From NCBI GenBank assembly GCA_963821755.1, contig CAWGEX010000004.1, forward strand, positions 62,001 to 126,000: a stretch of DNA of 64,000 bases, read 5' to 3'. The translations under genes and the position numbers were made by a program. Every line of letters begins with the position of its first letter. Positions within the stretch are counted from its first letter, which is position 1. Positions 42,110-51,979 of the stretch are shown here, piece after piece. The notes under the pieces were generated by a model. The model made no database searches and was not told the origin of the DNA. It saw only the letters and a list, made by a program, of their open reading frames with translations. Source of the DNA: Bog-473 sp963821755. Its GTDB lineage: Bacteria; Actinomycetota; Acidimicrobiia; Acidimicrobiales; RAAP-2.

Positions 42110-42715
42110 ATGCGAGAGCTGATCGTCGACTTCATCACCTCCCTGGACGGGTACGCCTCCGCGCAGAGCTGGCCGGGATGGTGGGGCCTCGAAGGCTCCG
42201 AGTACTTCGACTGGCTCGACGAGCGACCCGAGGCCACGCTGCTCATGGGTGCGAACACGTACCGGCTGATGTCGGGCTTCGCCGCTGGCGCCGCCCCGGC
42301 GGGGACCGACGAGTTCTCCGCCGACGAGGACGCCTCGATCAGCGGGATCACCGGAGCGTCGAAAGTGGTGTTCTCGTCCACCCTCGAAGAACCGCTCTCA
42401 TGGGCGAACACGACCCTCGTACATGACAACGCGGTCGAAGCGGTGCGGGCGATGAAGGCGGACGGGCCGGGCCTCCTGAGCACGATCGGCAGCCTCAGCC
42501 TGTCCCGGTCGCTGCTACAGGCCGGAATCGTCGACCGGTTCCGGGTCGTCATCTTCCCGGTCATCACCGGCGCCAGCGGCTCAGAACGCATCTACGACGG
42601 TTACCCCGACGTCGCGCTCGACATGATCACCAGCAGAACCTTCGACGGGCGGAGCCAACTCGTGGAGTACCGTCCACGCGTCCTCGAACACCCACCGCTC
42701 GACGCCACAGCGTGA
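42110..42715 (+). CDS. RibD-C/dihydrofolate reductase-like protein
   Basis: 201 residues from ATG 42110 with GAGGAG upstream. ELIVDFITSLDGYASAQSWPGWWGLEG, LLMGANTYRLMSGFAAG, ASKVVFSSTLEEPLSWANTTLV and LLSTIGSLSLSRSLLQAGIVDRFRVVIFPVITGASG are typical of the family. It lies 37 bases after the SRPBCC gene and probably shares its ArsR-controlled transcript. Confidence 0.88.
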   Translation: MRELIVDFITSLDGYASAQSWPGWWGLEGSEYFDWLDERPEATLLMGANTYRLMSGFAAGAAPAGTDEFSADEDASISGITGASKVVFSSTLEEPLSWANTTLVHDNAVEAVRAMKADGPGLLSTIGSLSLSRSLLQAGIVDRFRVVIFPVITGASGSERIYDGYPDVALDMITSRTFDGRSQLVEYRPRVLEHPPLDATA

Positions 42716-42721
42716 TAGGTA

Positions 42722-43385
42722 CGAGGTCGACGCCCGTCGTCCGGGCGGTACTTGCTCTCCGGTGCGATTCGGTGCGGGCACTGCGGCAAGGCGATGTATG
42801 GAGACACCGCAAAGAACAAGTCGTATTACCGATGTGCCGCAACCCGAAATGACTGCGCCGAGCCATCGGTCCCCGGGACCCACCCACCTACATGGTCCGC
42901 GAAGAACGGATCCTCGCCGCAGTCGACAGCTGGCTCGGAATCCTGACTAACCCCGACCACCTCGACATCACCATCGCAACCATCCTGGCGGCAGACAAGA
43001 AAACGACTGCCGAACCAGCCGACGTCACCCAAGCACGTCATAGGGAACAGCGCCTCGGAGTGGAGCTGGATCGAGTACTCGCCGCCATCCGTGCTGGCAT
43101 GGACCCTGTCCTCGCCGCAAGCCAGACCCGCAAGATCCAAGCCGAAGTTCTGGCCGCCAGATCAGCCATTGAGCGGTGGGGACGATCACACAAACGACCC
43201 GCACTGCTTGTGGAATCCGACGTGCGCGCCGTACTCACAGAAACCCGCGGTCTCGTCCAGCTCCTCGCCGCGGCCGATCGAACCGACACGGCCGCCCTCT
43301 ACCGGGCGCTCGGCCTCAGGCTGCGATACGAAAAAGAAGCTCCAACCGGGCGGGAACTTGTCCGCGCCCGGTTGGAGCTATGTGG

Positions 43386-43404
<19 letters not shown>
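42722..43404 (+). pseudogene. C-terminal remnant of a large serine recombinase
   Basis: The frame YLLSGAIRCGHCGKAMYG...YYRCAATRNDC is the zinc ribbon of large serine recombinases (Cys-x2-Cys then Cys and Cys). Near 42885 the frame shifts to YMVREERILAAVDSWLGIL and a long helical region (VLAAIRAGMDPVLAASQTRKIQAEV), the coiled-coil end. The catalytic Ser domain is absent. The reading runs into the terminator and 3' end of the tRNA gene. It is the decayed integrase of a mobile element. Confidence 0.82.
43331..43378 (-). terminator. intrinsic terminator of the tRNA-fMet gene
   Basis: A perfect 14-base inverted repeat (43339-43352 with 43365-43378, 12-base loop) is followed on the minus strand by TTCTTTTT. 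It lies 7 bases beyond the tRNA 3' end and is a classical Rho-independent terminator. Confidence 0.88.
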
Positions 43405-43459
<55 letters not shown>

Positions 43460-43513
43460 GCGAAGGAAAGGAGTGTACACGGCCCTAAAAGGCCCGACCA
43501 GGGCGACACCCTT

Positions 43514-43942
43514 TTAGATGGTCTGGGCGGTGGGCGGTGGTGGGGGTGGCGACGAGGGGTCGACCGTGGAGGCCGGCGGCGGGGGCGGTGATGAAGGGCT
43601 GGCCGCGGTGGGCGGCGGCGTGACCGGGCTGGACGCCATGGGGGGACCGTCGGGAGACACCGTGGGGTTTCCGGCCGTCGACTCGGGCGCGAGCGTGAGG
43701 GCGCCGTGCTCGCTCTCGTGCGCCTGGAGGGTCGTCACCAGTCGCTCGATATCGGCCTCGGTGGTGGGGGTGGCCCGGCCCGTCCTGGTGGCGTAATAGG
43801 CCGCGCCGAGGTCCTTGAGCGTGGCGTCGGCCGACTTCTTGGACTGGACCTCGCCCAGCTTGGTCTGGCCTTTCTGGGCCGCATCCTTGGCCATGACCGA
43901 AGCGGCCGTCGCCTGTGCCTTCACCTTGTCCATCAGACCCAT
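43514..43942 (-). CDS. small Pro-rich-tailed protein of unknown function
   Basis: 142 residues: an N-terminal helical, Lys/Ala-rich part (MGLMDKVKAQATAASVMAKDAAQKGQTKLGEVQSKKSADATLKDLGAAYYATRTG) and a C-terminal tail of Pro and Ser (SPSSPPPPPASTV). No membrane segment. The head resembles small proteins common beside housekeeping genes in actinobacteria. The function is unknown. Confidence 0.72.
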   Translation of the reverse strand: MGLMDKVKAQATAASVMAKDAAQKGQTKLGEVQSKKSADATLKDLGAAYYATRTGRATPTTEADIERLVTTLQAHESEHGALTLAPESTAGNPTVSPDGPPMASSPVTPPPTAASPSSPPPPPASTVDPSSPPPPPPTAQTI

Positions 43943-43985
43943 CGGCTCGTCCTTTCGTTGTCATGCAGATTCAATGAGATTCAAT

Positions 43986-46900
43986 TCAGCTTTTCACGTC
44001 TGATCGGCGCGTGCCTCCGAATTGTCCCGCCGCCGCCGCCGCGGCCGGCGTCGAGGTGGTGGAGGACTTGGGTTGGGTACTGGTCGGGACCGTGCTGGTC
44101 GAGGTGGTCTTGGCCTTCTTGGCCGCTGGGGCGGTGGTCGTGGTGGTGCTCGTACTCGTTCCCACCTGCGCCTTCAGCGCCTGTTGGGCCAGGGCGATCT
44201 GCGCCTCCATGGCTTGGATATCGCTCTGGTAGGTGGCGAGGTCGCCGTTCTTCAGTGCCGCCAGGGCCGCTTGGTAGTCGCTCTGCGCCGTGTTCAGGTA
44301 CTGCTGCACCTGGGTGGGTACCGTGCCCGGGCCGGTGCTGGTGCCCGTTCCGCTGCCACCACCCGTCGCGCTGTTGCCGGTCCCGCTCTGCGTCGTGACC
44401 GTGGTCTGCAAGATGTCACTCAAGGTCTGGGACAACGACGAGTCGATCACCACGCGCTGGCCGACCACGCCGATGACGTAGGTCAGCCGGGGCAGGGGGT
44501 TGGTGGACGACGCCACGTAGAGCGGGCGCAGGTAGACCACGGCGTTGCCGACCGGCACCATCAGCGTATTGCCGAGCAACACTTCCGATCCCTTCTGGTC
44601 CAGCAGGGTGATGTCCTTCGAGACCGTGCTGTCGGATTGGATATAGGAGTCCGCGTTGGCCGGTCCGGTCGTTCCCTGCGGGGTCTGGTACACCGTGAGC
44701 TGCCCGTAATGGCCCGGATCCGAATTGCCCATCATGAAGGCCCTCAGGTTCAGGTTGCCCGACGCCGACGTGTTGTTCTGGGTGGCCGGCACGAAGGCCT
44801 CGGTGATGGTGAACGCCTCCGACTGCGAGCCCGGATAGGCCAGGACCTGGTAGAGGGGTGCCATCCGGGCGGGGTTCGTCGAGACCAGCTGTCCCTGCGA
44901 GTTGAAGGTGTTCACCACCGAGAGGGCCTGGGACTGTGGTCCCGCCCCCGCCGTCGGGGACAGCTGCCAGGCCCCGTTGTCGTTGTAGAAGGCCGATGAT
45001 GTGGTCAGGTGGTACCGACCGTAGACGGCCGACTGGATGGAGAAGATGTCCTCGGGGTACCGAAGGTGGGCCTGCAGGGTCGCGCTCATCTTCGACAGTG
45101 GCGTGAACATCTGGGGGAAGGCCGACGCATAGGCCTTCAGGATCGGATCGCTCGGATCGGCGTCGTAGAAGGTCATCTTGCCCGAGTAGGCATTGATCAC
45201 CACCTTGACCGAGTTGCGCACGTAGTTGTAGCTCCCGGGCAGATTGCTCCCGACGGCGACCTGTTGCGTGCCGGCGTTCTCCGAGTACGGGTACTGATTC
45301 GTCGTGGTGTAGCCGTCGAGCACCCAGTCGATGTTCCCGTGGTCCACCACGGCATAGGGGTCGTGGTCGAACGAGAGGAAGGGGGCCGCCTTCTCCGCCA
45401 TCTGCACCGGGTCCCGCACGAACATCAGGCGCGACTTGGAGGTGATCTGGTCGGAGATCAACAGGTTGAAGTCGCCCAGGCGCAGCGCGAAGGCCGCTCG
45501 CTTGAGCAGTGACGTCAGCTGCACACCGCCGGTCGCATCGGGGCCCGTGTAGTGGCTCTCCACGTTGTTGTTCTGGGCGTTCTGGTAGTCGACCTCCAGC
45601 TGCTTGCTGTTGGCCACCACGTACCCGCTGTCGCCCAGGGCGAAGTAGACGCCGGGTTGGTTGATGTTGGGCAGGCCCTTGGAGGAGCTGGGCGGGACAT
45701 CGTTGATGCCGTAGACGGGACTGCCGTCGCTCTGCGTCTGGTTGGCCAGCCCCACCACGGCCCCGTTGCCGTGGGTGTAGACGAGGTGGGTGTTGGTCCA
45801 CGTGGCGGAGGGCAGCCCCGAGTCGGCGATCGAACGGACCCCGATCAGGACCGGGGTGAGTTGTCCGTCCACGGTGTAACGGTCCACCCCCAGCTGCTGG
45901 AACGTGTAGTACGACGTGATGTCCTGGGCCCGTTGGAACGTCTGCAGCGAGATGCTGTTGTCGGGGTCCCAGAGCCTGATGTTGTTCAGGGTGGCGTTCG
46001 ACTGGGCCACTTGGTCGGCCGTGACGCTGGTGGTGGCCTGGAAGCTCTGCGTCCTCACGTGATCCAAGTTGTAGGCGGCCCGGGTGGCGTCGATGTTCCG
46101 CTTTATGTACGGCGCCTCGAGTGAGGCCTGGGCCGGGTTGACCTTGAGGGTTTGCAGGAGAGCCGGGTAGATGACCCCGACTACCAGGGCCACGAAGGCC
46201 CAGATACCCACGGCCAGGATGGGCAGCGTCCAGCCCTGGCGGCGGATGTTGTAGAGGAGGATGGCCGCCGCAAAGATCGAAATGATGATGAGCAGGGTCT
46301 GCGCCGGCAGGCGGGCGTGCACGTCGGTGTAGCCGGCCCCGTTGACGTAGCCGTCCTGGGCGTTGACCTGTGACCAACGCTGCAGGATGTACCCGGCCGC
46401 CTTGGTGAGGGCGATGAGGGCCAGCAGCACGGAGAGATGGGCCTTGACCGCCGGTCCGACCCGGGGGATCCCGCGCTGGGGCCGAATGCCGCCGTTGAAG
46501 TAATGGAACACCGCGGAGACGGCCAGGGTCACGATCAGGATGGCCAGCACCCAGTCCACCACGAAGGTCAAGAACGGCAGCTTGAAGACGTAGAACCCGA
46601 CGTTCTTGTGGAACTGCGGGTCGGTGGCCGCGAAATTGCCGCCGTGGCGGAAGAGAATCCAGTTCTGCCATTCGCCGATGGTGCCCGACGCCGCGATGAG
46701 GGCCAGCACGAAGGCCAGGGCGACGTACACCCGCCCCGAATACGGCCGCACGATCTGCTGGTAGCGGCGTACCACCTCGTCCTCGTGGGTGGCCGAGACG
46801 ACCTCGTCGGACAGGCGATCGCAGATCACGAGGTTGACCCACAGGACGACGAAGAAGATGGCCCCGAAGCTGCCGAAGAGTCCGAGCTTGATCCACAGCA

Positions 46901-47084
46901 GCGTGGAGAAGACATTGTGGTATCCGACCGAAGAGAACCAGAGGCCGTCGGTATAGATACTGGCCAGTGAACTGACCGAGGCGATGAGCACCACCAGGAC
47001 GATGGCAATCCCGATCAGCCACCGACGAAGCCGCCGCCGGGGGTGGGGCGGCCGGGCGTACGAGAGGTTGTCAGGGGTGCGCAC
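43986..47084 (-). CDS. UPF0182-family membrane protein
   Basis: 1032 residues from GTG 47084. Seven or so N-terminal membrane helices (IGIAIVLVVLIASVSSLASIY, GSFGAIFFVVLWVNLVICDRL, YVALAFVLALIAASGTIGEW and others) are followed by a large extracytoplasmic domain with motifs such as IWDPDN-like RLWDPDNSISLQTFQR, YTHGNGAV and RYPEDIFSIQ, all known UPF0182 hallmarks. The tail is Thr/Ser/Pro-rich with a glutamine-rich coil. The role is unknown; the family is widespread in actinobacteria and probably acts at the envelope. Confidence 0.93.
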   Translation of the reverse strand: MRTPDNLSYARPPHPRRRLRRWLIGIAIVLVVLIASVSSLASIYTDGLWFSSVGYHNVFSTLLWIKLGLFGSFGAIFFVVLWVNLVICDRLSDEVVSATHEDEVVRRYQQIVRPYSGRVYVALAFVLALIAASGTIGEWQNWILFRHGGNFAATDPQFHKNVGFYVFKLPFLTFVVDWVLAILIVTLAVSAVFHYFNGGIRPQRGIPRVGPAVKAHLSVLLALIALTKAAGYILQRWSQVNAQDGYVNGAGYTDVHARLPAQTLLIIISIFAAAILLYNIRRQGWTLPILAVGIWAFVALVVGVIYPALLQTLKVNPAQASLEAPYIKRNIDATRAAYNLDHVRTQSFQATTSVTADQVAQSNATLNNIRLWDPDNSISLQTFQRAQDITSYYTFQQLGVDRYTVDGQLTPVLIGVRSIADSGLPSATWTNTHLVYTHGNGAVVGLANQTQSDGSPVYGINDVPPSSSKGLPNINQPGVYFALGDSGYVVANSKQLEVDYQNAQNNNVESHYTGPDATGGVQLTSLLKRAAFALRLGDFNLLISDQITSKSRLMFVRDPVQMAEKAAPFLSFDHDPYAVVDHGNIDWVLDGYTTTNQYPYSENAGTQQVAVGSNLPGSYNYVRNSVKVVINAYSGKMTFYDADPSDPILKAYASAFPQMFTPLSKMSATLQAHLRYPEDIFSIQSAVYGRYHLTTSSAFYNDNGAWQLSPTAGAGPQSQALSVVNTFNSQGQLVSTNPARMAPLYQVLAYPGSQSEAFTITEAFVPATQNNTSASGNLNLRAFMMGNSDPGHYGQLTVYQTPQGTTGPANADSYIQSDSTVSKDITLLDQKGSEVLLGNTLMVPVGNAVVYLRPLYVASSTNPLPRLTYVIGVVGQRVVIDSSLSQTLSDILQTTVTTQSGTGNSATGGGSGTGTSTGPGTVPTQVQQYLNTAQSDYQAALAALKNGDLATYQSDIQAMEAQIALAQQALKAQVGTSTSTTTTTAPAAKKAKTTSTSTVPTSTQPKSSTTSTPAAAAAAGQFGGTRRSDVKS

Positions 47085-47158
47085 GGAGGGATCCTAACGT
47101 CGACCTACCTGCAGAAACGGCGCGCGCCCGACGGCAGGGCTGGCCAAATGGCTTCTGA

Positions 47159-49045
47159 TCAGGCCGACGTTGGTGCCACCAGGCACCGGCAGCCCGCGTG
47201 GGCGGGAGGGCCGGCGTGTCCTGTCGGGAAGCCTTCGGCTACCGTGACCGCTCCCGCCAGCGCGTTGTCATCGCAGTCCGAGCATCCATCCGTCGACGTC
47301 AAGACCCACCGCACCGTTCCCTTCTTGGTGACGGCGGCCAACACGCCGGCGGAGAAGGATTGCAGCGCGCAGTCACCCACGAGCCGTTCGATCCGCTCGC
47401 CTCGCCACTCCCGGTAGGCCGCACCCACGCGCGCACTCACATCCTCGCCCGCGTCCGTCCCTTCCTCGATGCGCCGTCGCACCATGGTCACCACCGAACG
47501 AGCCAGTCCGGTGGCGGACTTCTCGGCCGCCGCCTCGGTCGGGCCCTTCGCCGCCTTCCCGCCGGCGAACTTCGTGCCCGCGGTGAACGCCTCGGCCAGG
47601 TGCCCCGCCGCCGCCGCGGTGAAGGTGGCCAGGTGCGCGTCTTCGGGCCCGAGCAGTGCCTCCCCCTCCGTCGTCGGGGCCACCCTCAGCACGTCGAGCA
47701 GCCGATTCTGGTCGTCCCCCAGCGCTCGCTTGATGTGCCGCGAGAGCTGCACCGTGATGGGGGAGATCAGCTCGTTTCGCCGGCCGATGAGCGCTTGGTC
47801 GGGACCATCGCTGACCTCGCTGACCTCGGTGACCTCGACGACTTTGGATTCGGGCGCCACGACCTGCGTCGTTGCCTCCGGCGACCCCTTGGCCGGAGCC
47901 GGCGGAGCGGCGGCGGGCGCGGCGGGTTCCGCGGTCGCCGCTGGCGCAGCCGGGGTCGAGGGGGCTGGCTCCGGGACCCCCGCCGGCACCTCGGCACCGG
48001 TCCCGGCCCTGATGCGGGCGAAGAGCTCATCCACCGAGGGGGCGTCCCCGACCGGGACCGCGTCGCGGCTGTCCTCCTCGGAGAGGACGCCCGGTGGCAC
48101 CGGCGGGGTCTCTTCCGTGGTCGGGTCTTCCGAGGTCGGGCCACCCGTGGCCGTGTCAACCGCCGGCGGACCTTCGGCCGCCGTGCCGGGCCTCGGTGCG
48201 GCCTCCTCGGTCCGGCCGTCAAACGGCCCCGCGGTCACCGGTCCACCGGTCAGCTCGTCGCTGAGCGGCTCATCATCGATCCCGCGCAGACGGGCTCCGT
48301 CCCCGGCGGCAGCGGCGGCGGAACGAGCGTCCTCGTCACTGCGCTGCAGATCCGTCAGGATCCCGTCCACCGAGTCCCGCACGCCGTGGATCGACGCCGC
48401 CATCTCATCGCGGGCCGCCCGCAGTTGCTCGATCTGAATGGACAGGGCGCGGCGGCGGGTGGACATGTCGGCCAGCACGCGTTTGCGGGCGGCCTGCACT
48501 TGCTCCAACAAGGCCCGGCCCTCGTCCTTGGCCCGGGCGATCATCTCGTCGGCCTCGGCCATGGCGTCGGCGTGTATGCGGGTGGCCTCCACCCTCGCCT
48601 CCTGCTCGGCCGTCGCCACCATGAGTTCGGCTTCCGCCACCCGTTCGGCCGTGTGGCCCTCGGCCTGCGCCTGAATCTCGTTGACCTGGCTCTGCGCCTC
48701 GCGCAACAACGTCGAGGAGCTCTCCTGGGCCTGGGCGACGATCCGGGCCGCTTCGTCGTGCGCGTGGCGCAGGAGTTGGGCGCTGTGCTGGCCCAGCGAC
48801 GCCGTCAGGGTTGCTTCGTCAATGACCGGATGGGCCGCGCGCTCGTCCGCTTCCGCCGCCGCGGCCCGCAGCTCCTCCTGGCGCTGATCAAGCTCGGCGA
48901 TATCGCGGGCGACCGCCTGGAGATAGGACCGGACCTCGTCGGTGTCATAGCCGCGGCGCACGACGGTGAACGCATGATGGGCCACATCGCCGGTGGCCAC
49001 GCGAGACGAGGAAATGGGAGAGATGGAGGGTCGGCCTTCGGGCAT
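47159..49045 (-). CDS. DivIVA-like coiled-coil protein with C-terminal Cys/His motif
   Basis: 628 residues. The N-terminal HAFTVVRRGYDTDEVRSYLQAVARDIAELDQR is a DivIVA/SepIVA lipid-binding motif, followed by about 180 residues of Ala/Glu-rich coiled coil and a long Pro/Ala/Thr-rich linker (about 270-405). A folded C-terminal part ends in TDGCSDCDDNALAG...FPTGHAGPPAHAGCRC, with Cys588, Cys591, His616, Cys619 and Cys621. This ending recalls the zinc-like motif of phage Mu F-type head proteins. It probably acts in polar growth or division; the role of the tail is unknown. Confidence 0.82.
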   Translation of the reverse strand: MPEGRPSISPISSSRVATGDVAHHAFTVVRRGYDTDEVRSYLQAVARDIAELDQRQEELRAAAAEADERAAHPVIDEATLTASLGQHSAQLLRHAHDEAARIVAQAQESSSTLLREAQSQVNEIQAQAEGHTAERVAEAELMVATAEQEARVEATRIHADAMAEADEMIARAKDEGRALLEQVQAARKRVLADMSTRRRALSIQIEQLRAARDEMAASIHGVRDSVDGILTDLQRSDEDARSAAAAAGDGARLRGIDDEPLSDELTGGPVTAGPFDGRTEEAAPRPGTAAEGPPAVDTATGGPTSEDPTTEETPPVPPGVLSEEDSRDAVPVGDAPSVDELFARIRAGTGAEVPAGVPEPAPSTPAAPAATAEPAAPAAAPPAPAKGSPEATTQVVAPESKVVEVTEVSEVSDGPDQALIGRRNELISPITVQLSRHIKRALGDDQNRLLDVLRVAPTTEGEALLGPEDAHLATFTAAAAGHLAEAFTAGTKFAGGKAAKGPTEAAAEKSATGLARSVVTMVRRRIEEGTDAGEDVSARVGAAYREWRGERIERLVGDCALQSFSAGVLAAVTKKGTVRWVLTSTDGCSDCDDNALAGAVTVAEGFPTGHAGPPAHAGCRCLVAPTSA

Positions 49046-49054
49046 GAGTCCAGA

Positions 49055-50242
49055 CTACGGCGCCACCTGTGCCGAAACATGCCTTGTCGGCATGGTGCCG
49101 CCCATTCGCTGGAGGATCCGCAGGGCCTGAGTGAGCGAGGAGACCGCATAGACGTGCAGCTGGGGCGTGGCCGTGGACCGGGCCGCGGCCAATTCCTGAG
49201 GCGGCACGAAGAACACGGTGGCGCCGGCCCGCTCGACGGCGATCGTCTTCTGGGCCACGCCCCCCACGTCACCCACATCGCCCGCCGGATCGATGGTCCC
49301 GGTGGCCGCCACGATGCGCTTCCCGGTCAGGTCGCCCCCGGAGAGCTTGTCGATGATGCCCAACGTCATGGAGAGCCCGGCCGATGGTCCCCCGATATCG
49401 GCCGTGTGCACCGTGACCTTGACGGGGAAGGTCCAGGCCTGCTGGGTCTGCGACGAAAGCCCCAGATAGGCGGTGGGTGCGGTGGGCTTGGCGCTGCAGC
49501 CGGTCTCGACCAATCCCCGTGGCGGCTTGGTCGGGGTCACCTGCTTGGACACGATCGGGCCCGGCGCGACCGTGCCGGACGGGCTGATGGTCGACTGCTC
49601 GACGCTCAGCGTGACCGGGGTACCGGGCACCACGCCGTGCAACGAATTGACCAGCGCGCATTGGGTCAGGGTGGCCTTCCCGTTGACCGCGGTGATGACC
49701 TGCCCCACCCGGAGCGAGGCGGCAGCCGGGGATCCTGTGACCGTGCCGTAGACCAGTGTCCCGGCGTTGTGCGCGCTGACCGAGTAGCCCAGGTGGGTCA
49801 GGGCCGCCGCCGTGGCGTAGGACTGCGCCTGGTTCATGTCGAGGTAGCCCTGGTCGGTGAACTGGTCCGCCGGTGTCAATGGATCGAGGACGGCGCCGCT
49901 CGGGACCACCTGGCTGTCCGACGAGAGGAAGCGCTGCACCAGATAGGACTGCGCCGTCAGCGGCGTGACGTAGACGTCGGTCAAGAGGATGCTGCCGGTC
50001 AGCGGGCGATTGAGGCTGGCCGGGACCGTGATAAACGGCGCCACCGCAGTGGCGCTCCCGGGGGTGATGGCGTAGTAGTTGACGTTCCAGAACCCGAGCC
50101 CGAACCAGCCCGCCACCAGGACGGCCCCGACCACGGCCAGCACGGCGGGCCATCGCTTGGGCCGACGGGCGTGCGCGGCGCGACCCGCGTCGGAGGGGGT
50201 GGTGCCGGCTTCCCCGGTTCTGGTCGTCTCAGCGTCAGCCAT
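49055..50242 (-). CDS. membrane-anchored PDZ/Lon-like serine protease
   Basis: 395 residues from ATG 50242. One N-terminal helix (WPAVLAVVGAVLVAGWFGLGFW), a PDZ domain (AASLRVGQVITAVNGKATLTQCALVNSLHGVVPGTPV), then a Lon-type (S16) proteolytic domain with the catalytic Ser in DIGGPSAGLSMTLG and Lys in GGVAQKTIAVERAGA. The layout equals YlbL-like proteases of Gram-positives. It works outside the membrane and may degrade unknown envelope proteins. It is divergent from the HEAT gene. Confidence 0.9.
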   Translation of the reverse strand: MADAETTRTGEAGTTPSDAGRAAHARRPKRWPAVLAVVGAVLVAGWFGLGFWNVNYYAITPGSATAVAPFITVPASLNRPLTGSILLTDVYVTPLTAQSYLVQRFLSSDSQVVPSGAVLDPLTPADQFTDQGYLDMNQAQSYATAAALTHLGYSVSAHNAGTLVYGTVTGSPAAASLRVGQVITAVNGKATLTQCALVNSLHGVVPGTPVTLSVEQSTISPSGTVAPGPIVSKQVTPTKPPRGLVETGCSAKPTAPTAYLGLSSQTQQAWTFPVKVTVHTADIGGPSAGLSMTLGIIDKLSGGDLTGKRIVAATGTIDPAGDVGDVGGVAQKTIAVERAGATVFFVPPQELAAARSTATPQLHVYAVSSLTQALRILQRMGGTMPTRHVSAQVAP

Positions 50243-50252
50243 ACTCAATTCG

Positions 50253-50904
50253 ATGACCGAGGATCCTGCCACGGAACCCGACCGCGAACGCCGCGCCGCG
50301 GCGCGCCGGCGCCGTCTGGTCATCGTGGCCGGGCACGCCGGCCAGGTCGATCGGGCCCGCCTCGCTCTGGCCGACCACAGCCCCGAGGTCCAGGCGGCGG
50401 CGGTCGTCGCCCTGGCCCGAGCGGGAGCGCTCACCGTGGCCGACGTCACCTGGGCGTTGGGCACCGGCTCGACCCAGCTGCGTCGGTCCGCCGTCGAGAG
50501 CGCGCTCGAGGTGCGCGGACCGGGCTCGCGCTCCACCCTCCCCGCGCTGATGGTCGAGGCCCTGGGCGACCCCGACCCCTTGGTGGTGGTCGGCGCCGCC
50601 TGGTTCCTGGCCGAACGCCGGGTGTCGTCCGCCGTGGCCCCTCTGGCCGTCGTGGTCGGCGTTCACGACGATGCCCGGTGTCGCGAAGCCGCCGTGGCGG
50701 CGTTGGGTGCCATCGGCGATCCGGCAGGACTACCGGCGGTCCTTGGTGCGCTCGATGACAAACCGACCATCCGACGTCGGGCCACCGTCGCCCTGGCCGC
50801 CTTCGACGACCCGCGGGTCGACATGGCCCTGCCGCGCCGCCGCGGCCGACCGGGACTGGCAGGTCCGTCAGGCGGCCGAGGAGCTGCTGGCCGGCGAGGA
50901 ATGA
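50253..50904 (+). CDS. HEAT-repeat protein, one frameshift
   Basis: About 217 residues from ATG 50253. Five or so HEAT-like repeats are visible: SPEVQAAAVVALARAGAL, STQLRRSAVESALEV, DPDPLVVVGAAWFLAERR, ARCREAAVAALGAIGDPAGL, KPTIRRRATVALAAFDDP. Near 50835 the frame shifts; the proper end AAADRDWQVRQAAEELLAGEE lies in another frame. The protein is divergent from the PDZ protease and convergent with mreB. It probably mediates protein contacts; no enzyme domain is seen. Confidence 0.72.
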
Positions 50905-50908
50905 ACCA

Positions 50909-51910
50909 TCAGTCGTCGTCGGCGAAGAGGCGCTTGAGGCGATCGAAGGATTCGAGGCACTGCCCGGCCCCCTGCACCACGCATTCGAGCGGCGTGTCGA
51001 CCAGGTGGACCGGCACCGCCGTGGCATCGGCCAGGCGTTGCGTCATGCCGCGCAACAGTGCGCCGCCGCCGGTGAGATGGATGCCCTGGAAGATGATGTC
51101 CTGGGCCAATTCCGGGGGGGCGTCACCGAGGCAGTTGACCGCCGCCGCGATCACCTGGGACACGTTCTCGGCCAGGGCGGACCGGATGGCATCGGGCGTC
51201 AGCAGCACCGACTTGGGTCGGCCCGTCGCCACCTCGCGACCCCTGATCTCGGCCTCCTGCTCGCCCGGGTACTCATGGGCCGACCCGATGGCGTGCTTGA
51301 GCGCTTCGGCCGTGCGCTCCCCGATGGCCACCCCGTGCTCGTGGCGCACGAACGCCTGGATGGAGGCGTCGAAATCGAAGCCGCCGCAACGGATGGCGCG
51401 CACCGCCACCACCCCACCCAGCGAGATCACCGCCGTCTCGGACGTTCCGCCGCCGACGTCGACCACCATCGATCCCACCGGCTCGTGGATGGCCAGGCCG
51501 GCGCCGATGGCGGCGGCCATCGGCTGCTCAATGAGGAAGCTCGATGAGGCCCCGGCCCGGCGCGTGGCCTCCTTGACCGCACGGCGCTCCACCGCCGTGA
51601 TGGCCGAGGGCACGCAGATGAGCACCTTGGGTCGGTTCAACCGGCTGATCCCGACCCGGTGCAGCAACACGCTGAGCATCCGTTCGGTCACTTCGAAGTC
51701 CGTGATGGCGCCGCCGCGCAGCGGACGCTCGGCCACGATGTAGCCGGGAGTCCGACCGATCATCTGCCAGGCATCGGTCCCGATGGCCAGGACCTCGCGC
51801 GTGCGCGAGTCGAGCGCGACCACCGTCGGTTCGTTGAGCACGAGACCCTTCCCCTTGGCGTACACGAGGGTGTTGGCCGTCCCGAGATCAATGGCCAGGT
51901 CGCGCGACAT
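50909..51910 (-). CDS. mreB: MreB/actin-like cell shape protein
   Basis: 333 residues from ATG 51910. The phosphate-1 motif is DLAIDLGTANTLVYAKGKG, the phosphate-2 motif VVDVGGGTSETAVISLGG and the adenosine motif HLTGGGALLRGM. EPTVVALDSRT and RPLRGGAITDFEVTERML are MreB-typical. A single copy, without mreC or mreD nearby in the window. It forms filaments that guide wall synthesis in rod-shaped cells, so the organism is likely a rod or had a rod-like ancestor. Confidence 0.94.
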   Translation of the reverse strand: MSRDLAIDLGTANTLVYAKGKGLVLNEPTVVALDSRTREVLAIGTDAWQMIGRTPGYIVAERPLRGGAITDFEVTERMLSVLLHRVGISRLNRPKVLICVPSAITAVERRAVKEATRRAGASSSFLIEQPMAAAIGAGLAIHEPVGSMVVDVGGGTSETAVISLGGVVAVRAIRCGGFDFDASIQAFVRHEHGVAIGERTAEALKHAIGSAHEYPGEQEAEIRGREVATGRPKSVLLTPDAIRSALAENVSQVIAAAVNCLGDAPPELAQDIIFQGIHLTGGGALLRGMTQRLADATAVPVHLVDTPLECVVQGAGQCLESFDRLKRLFADDD

Positions 51911-51979
51911 CGGGGCACATGGTACGGCCGATGGGGGGAGCGACCGTATTTCGGCCCGATCCGCATCTAGCCTCGGTAC

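Noticed and set aside
47198..50758. Long plus-strand open frame of nearly 1200 codons
   Set aside because: Antisense to the DivIVA-like and PDZ protease genes; composition is Arg/Gly-rich, typical of a high-GC shadow frame.
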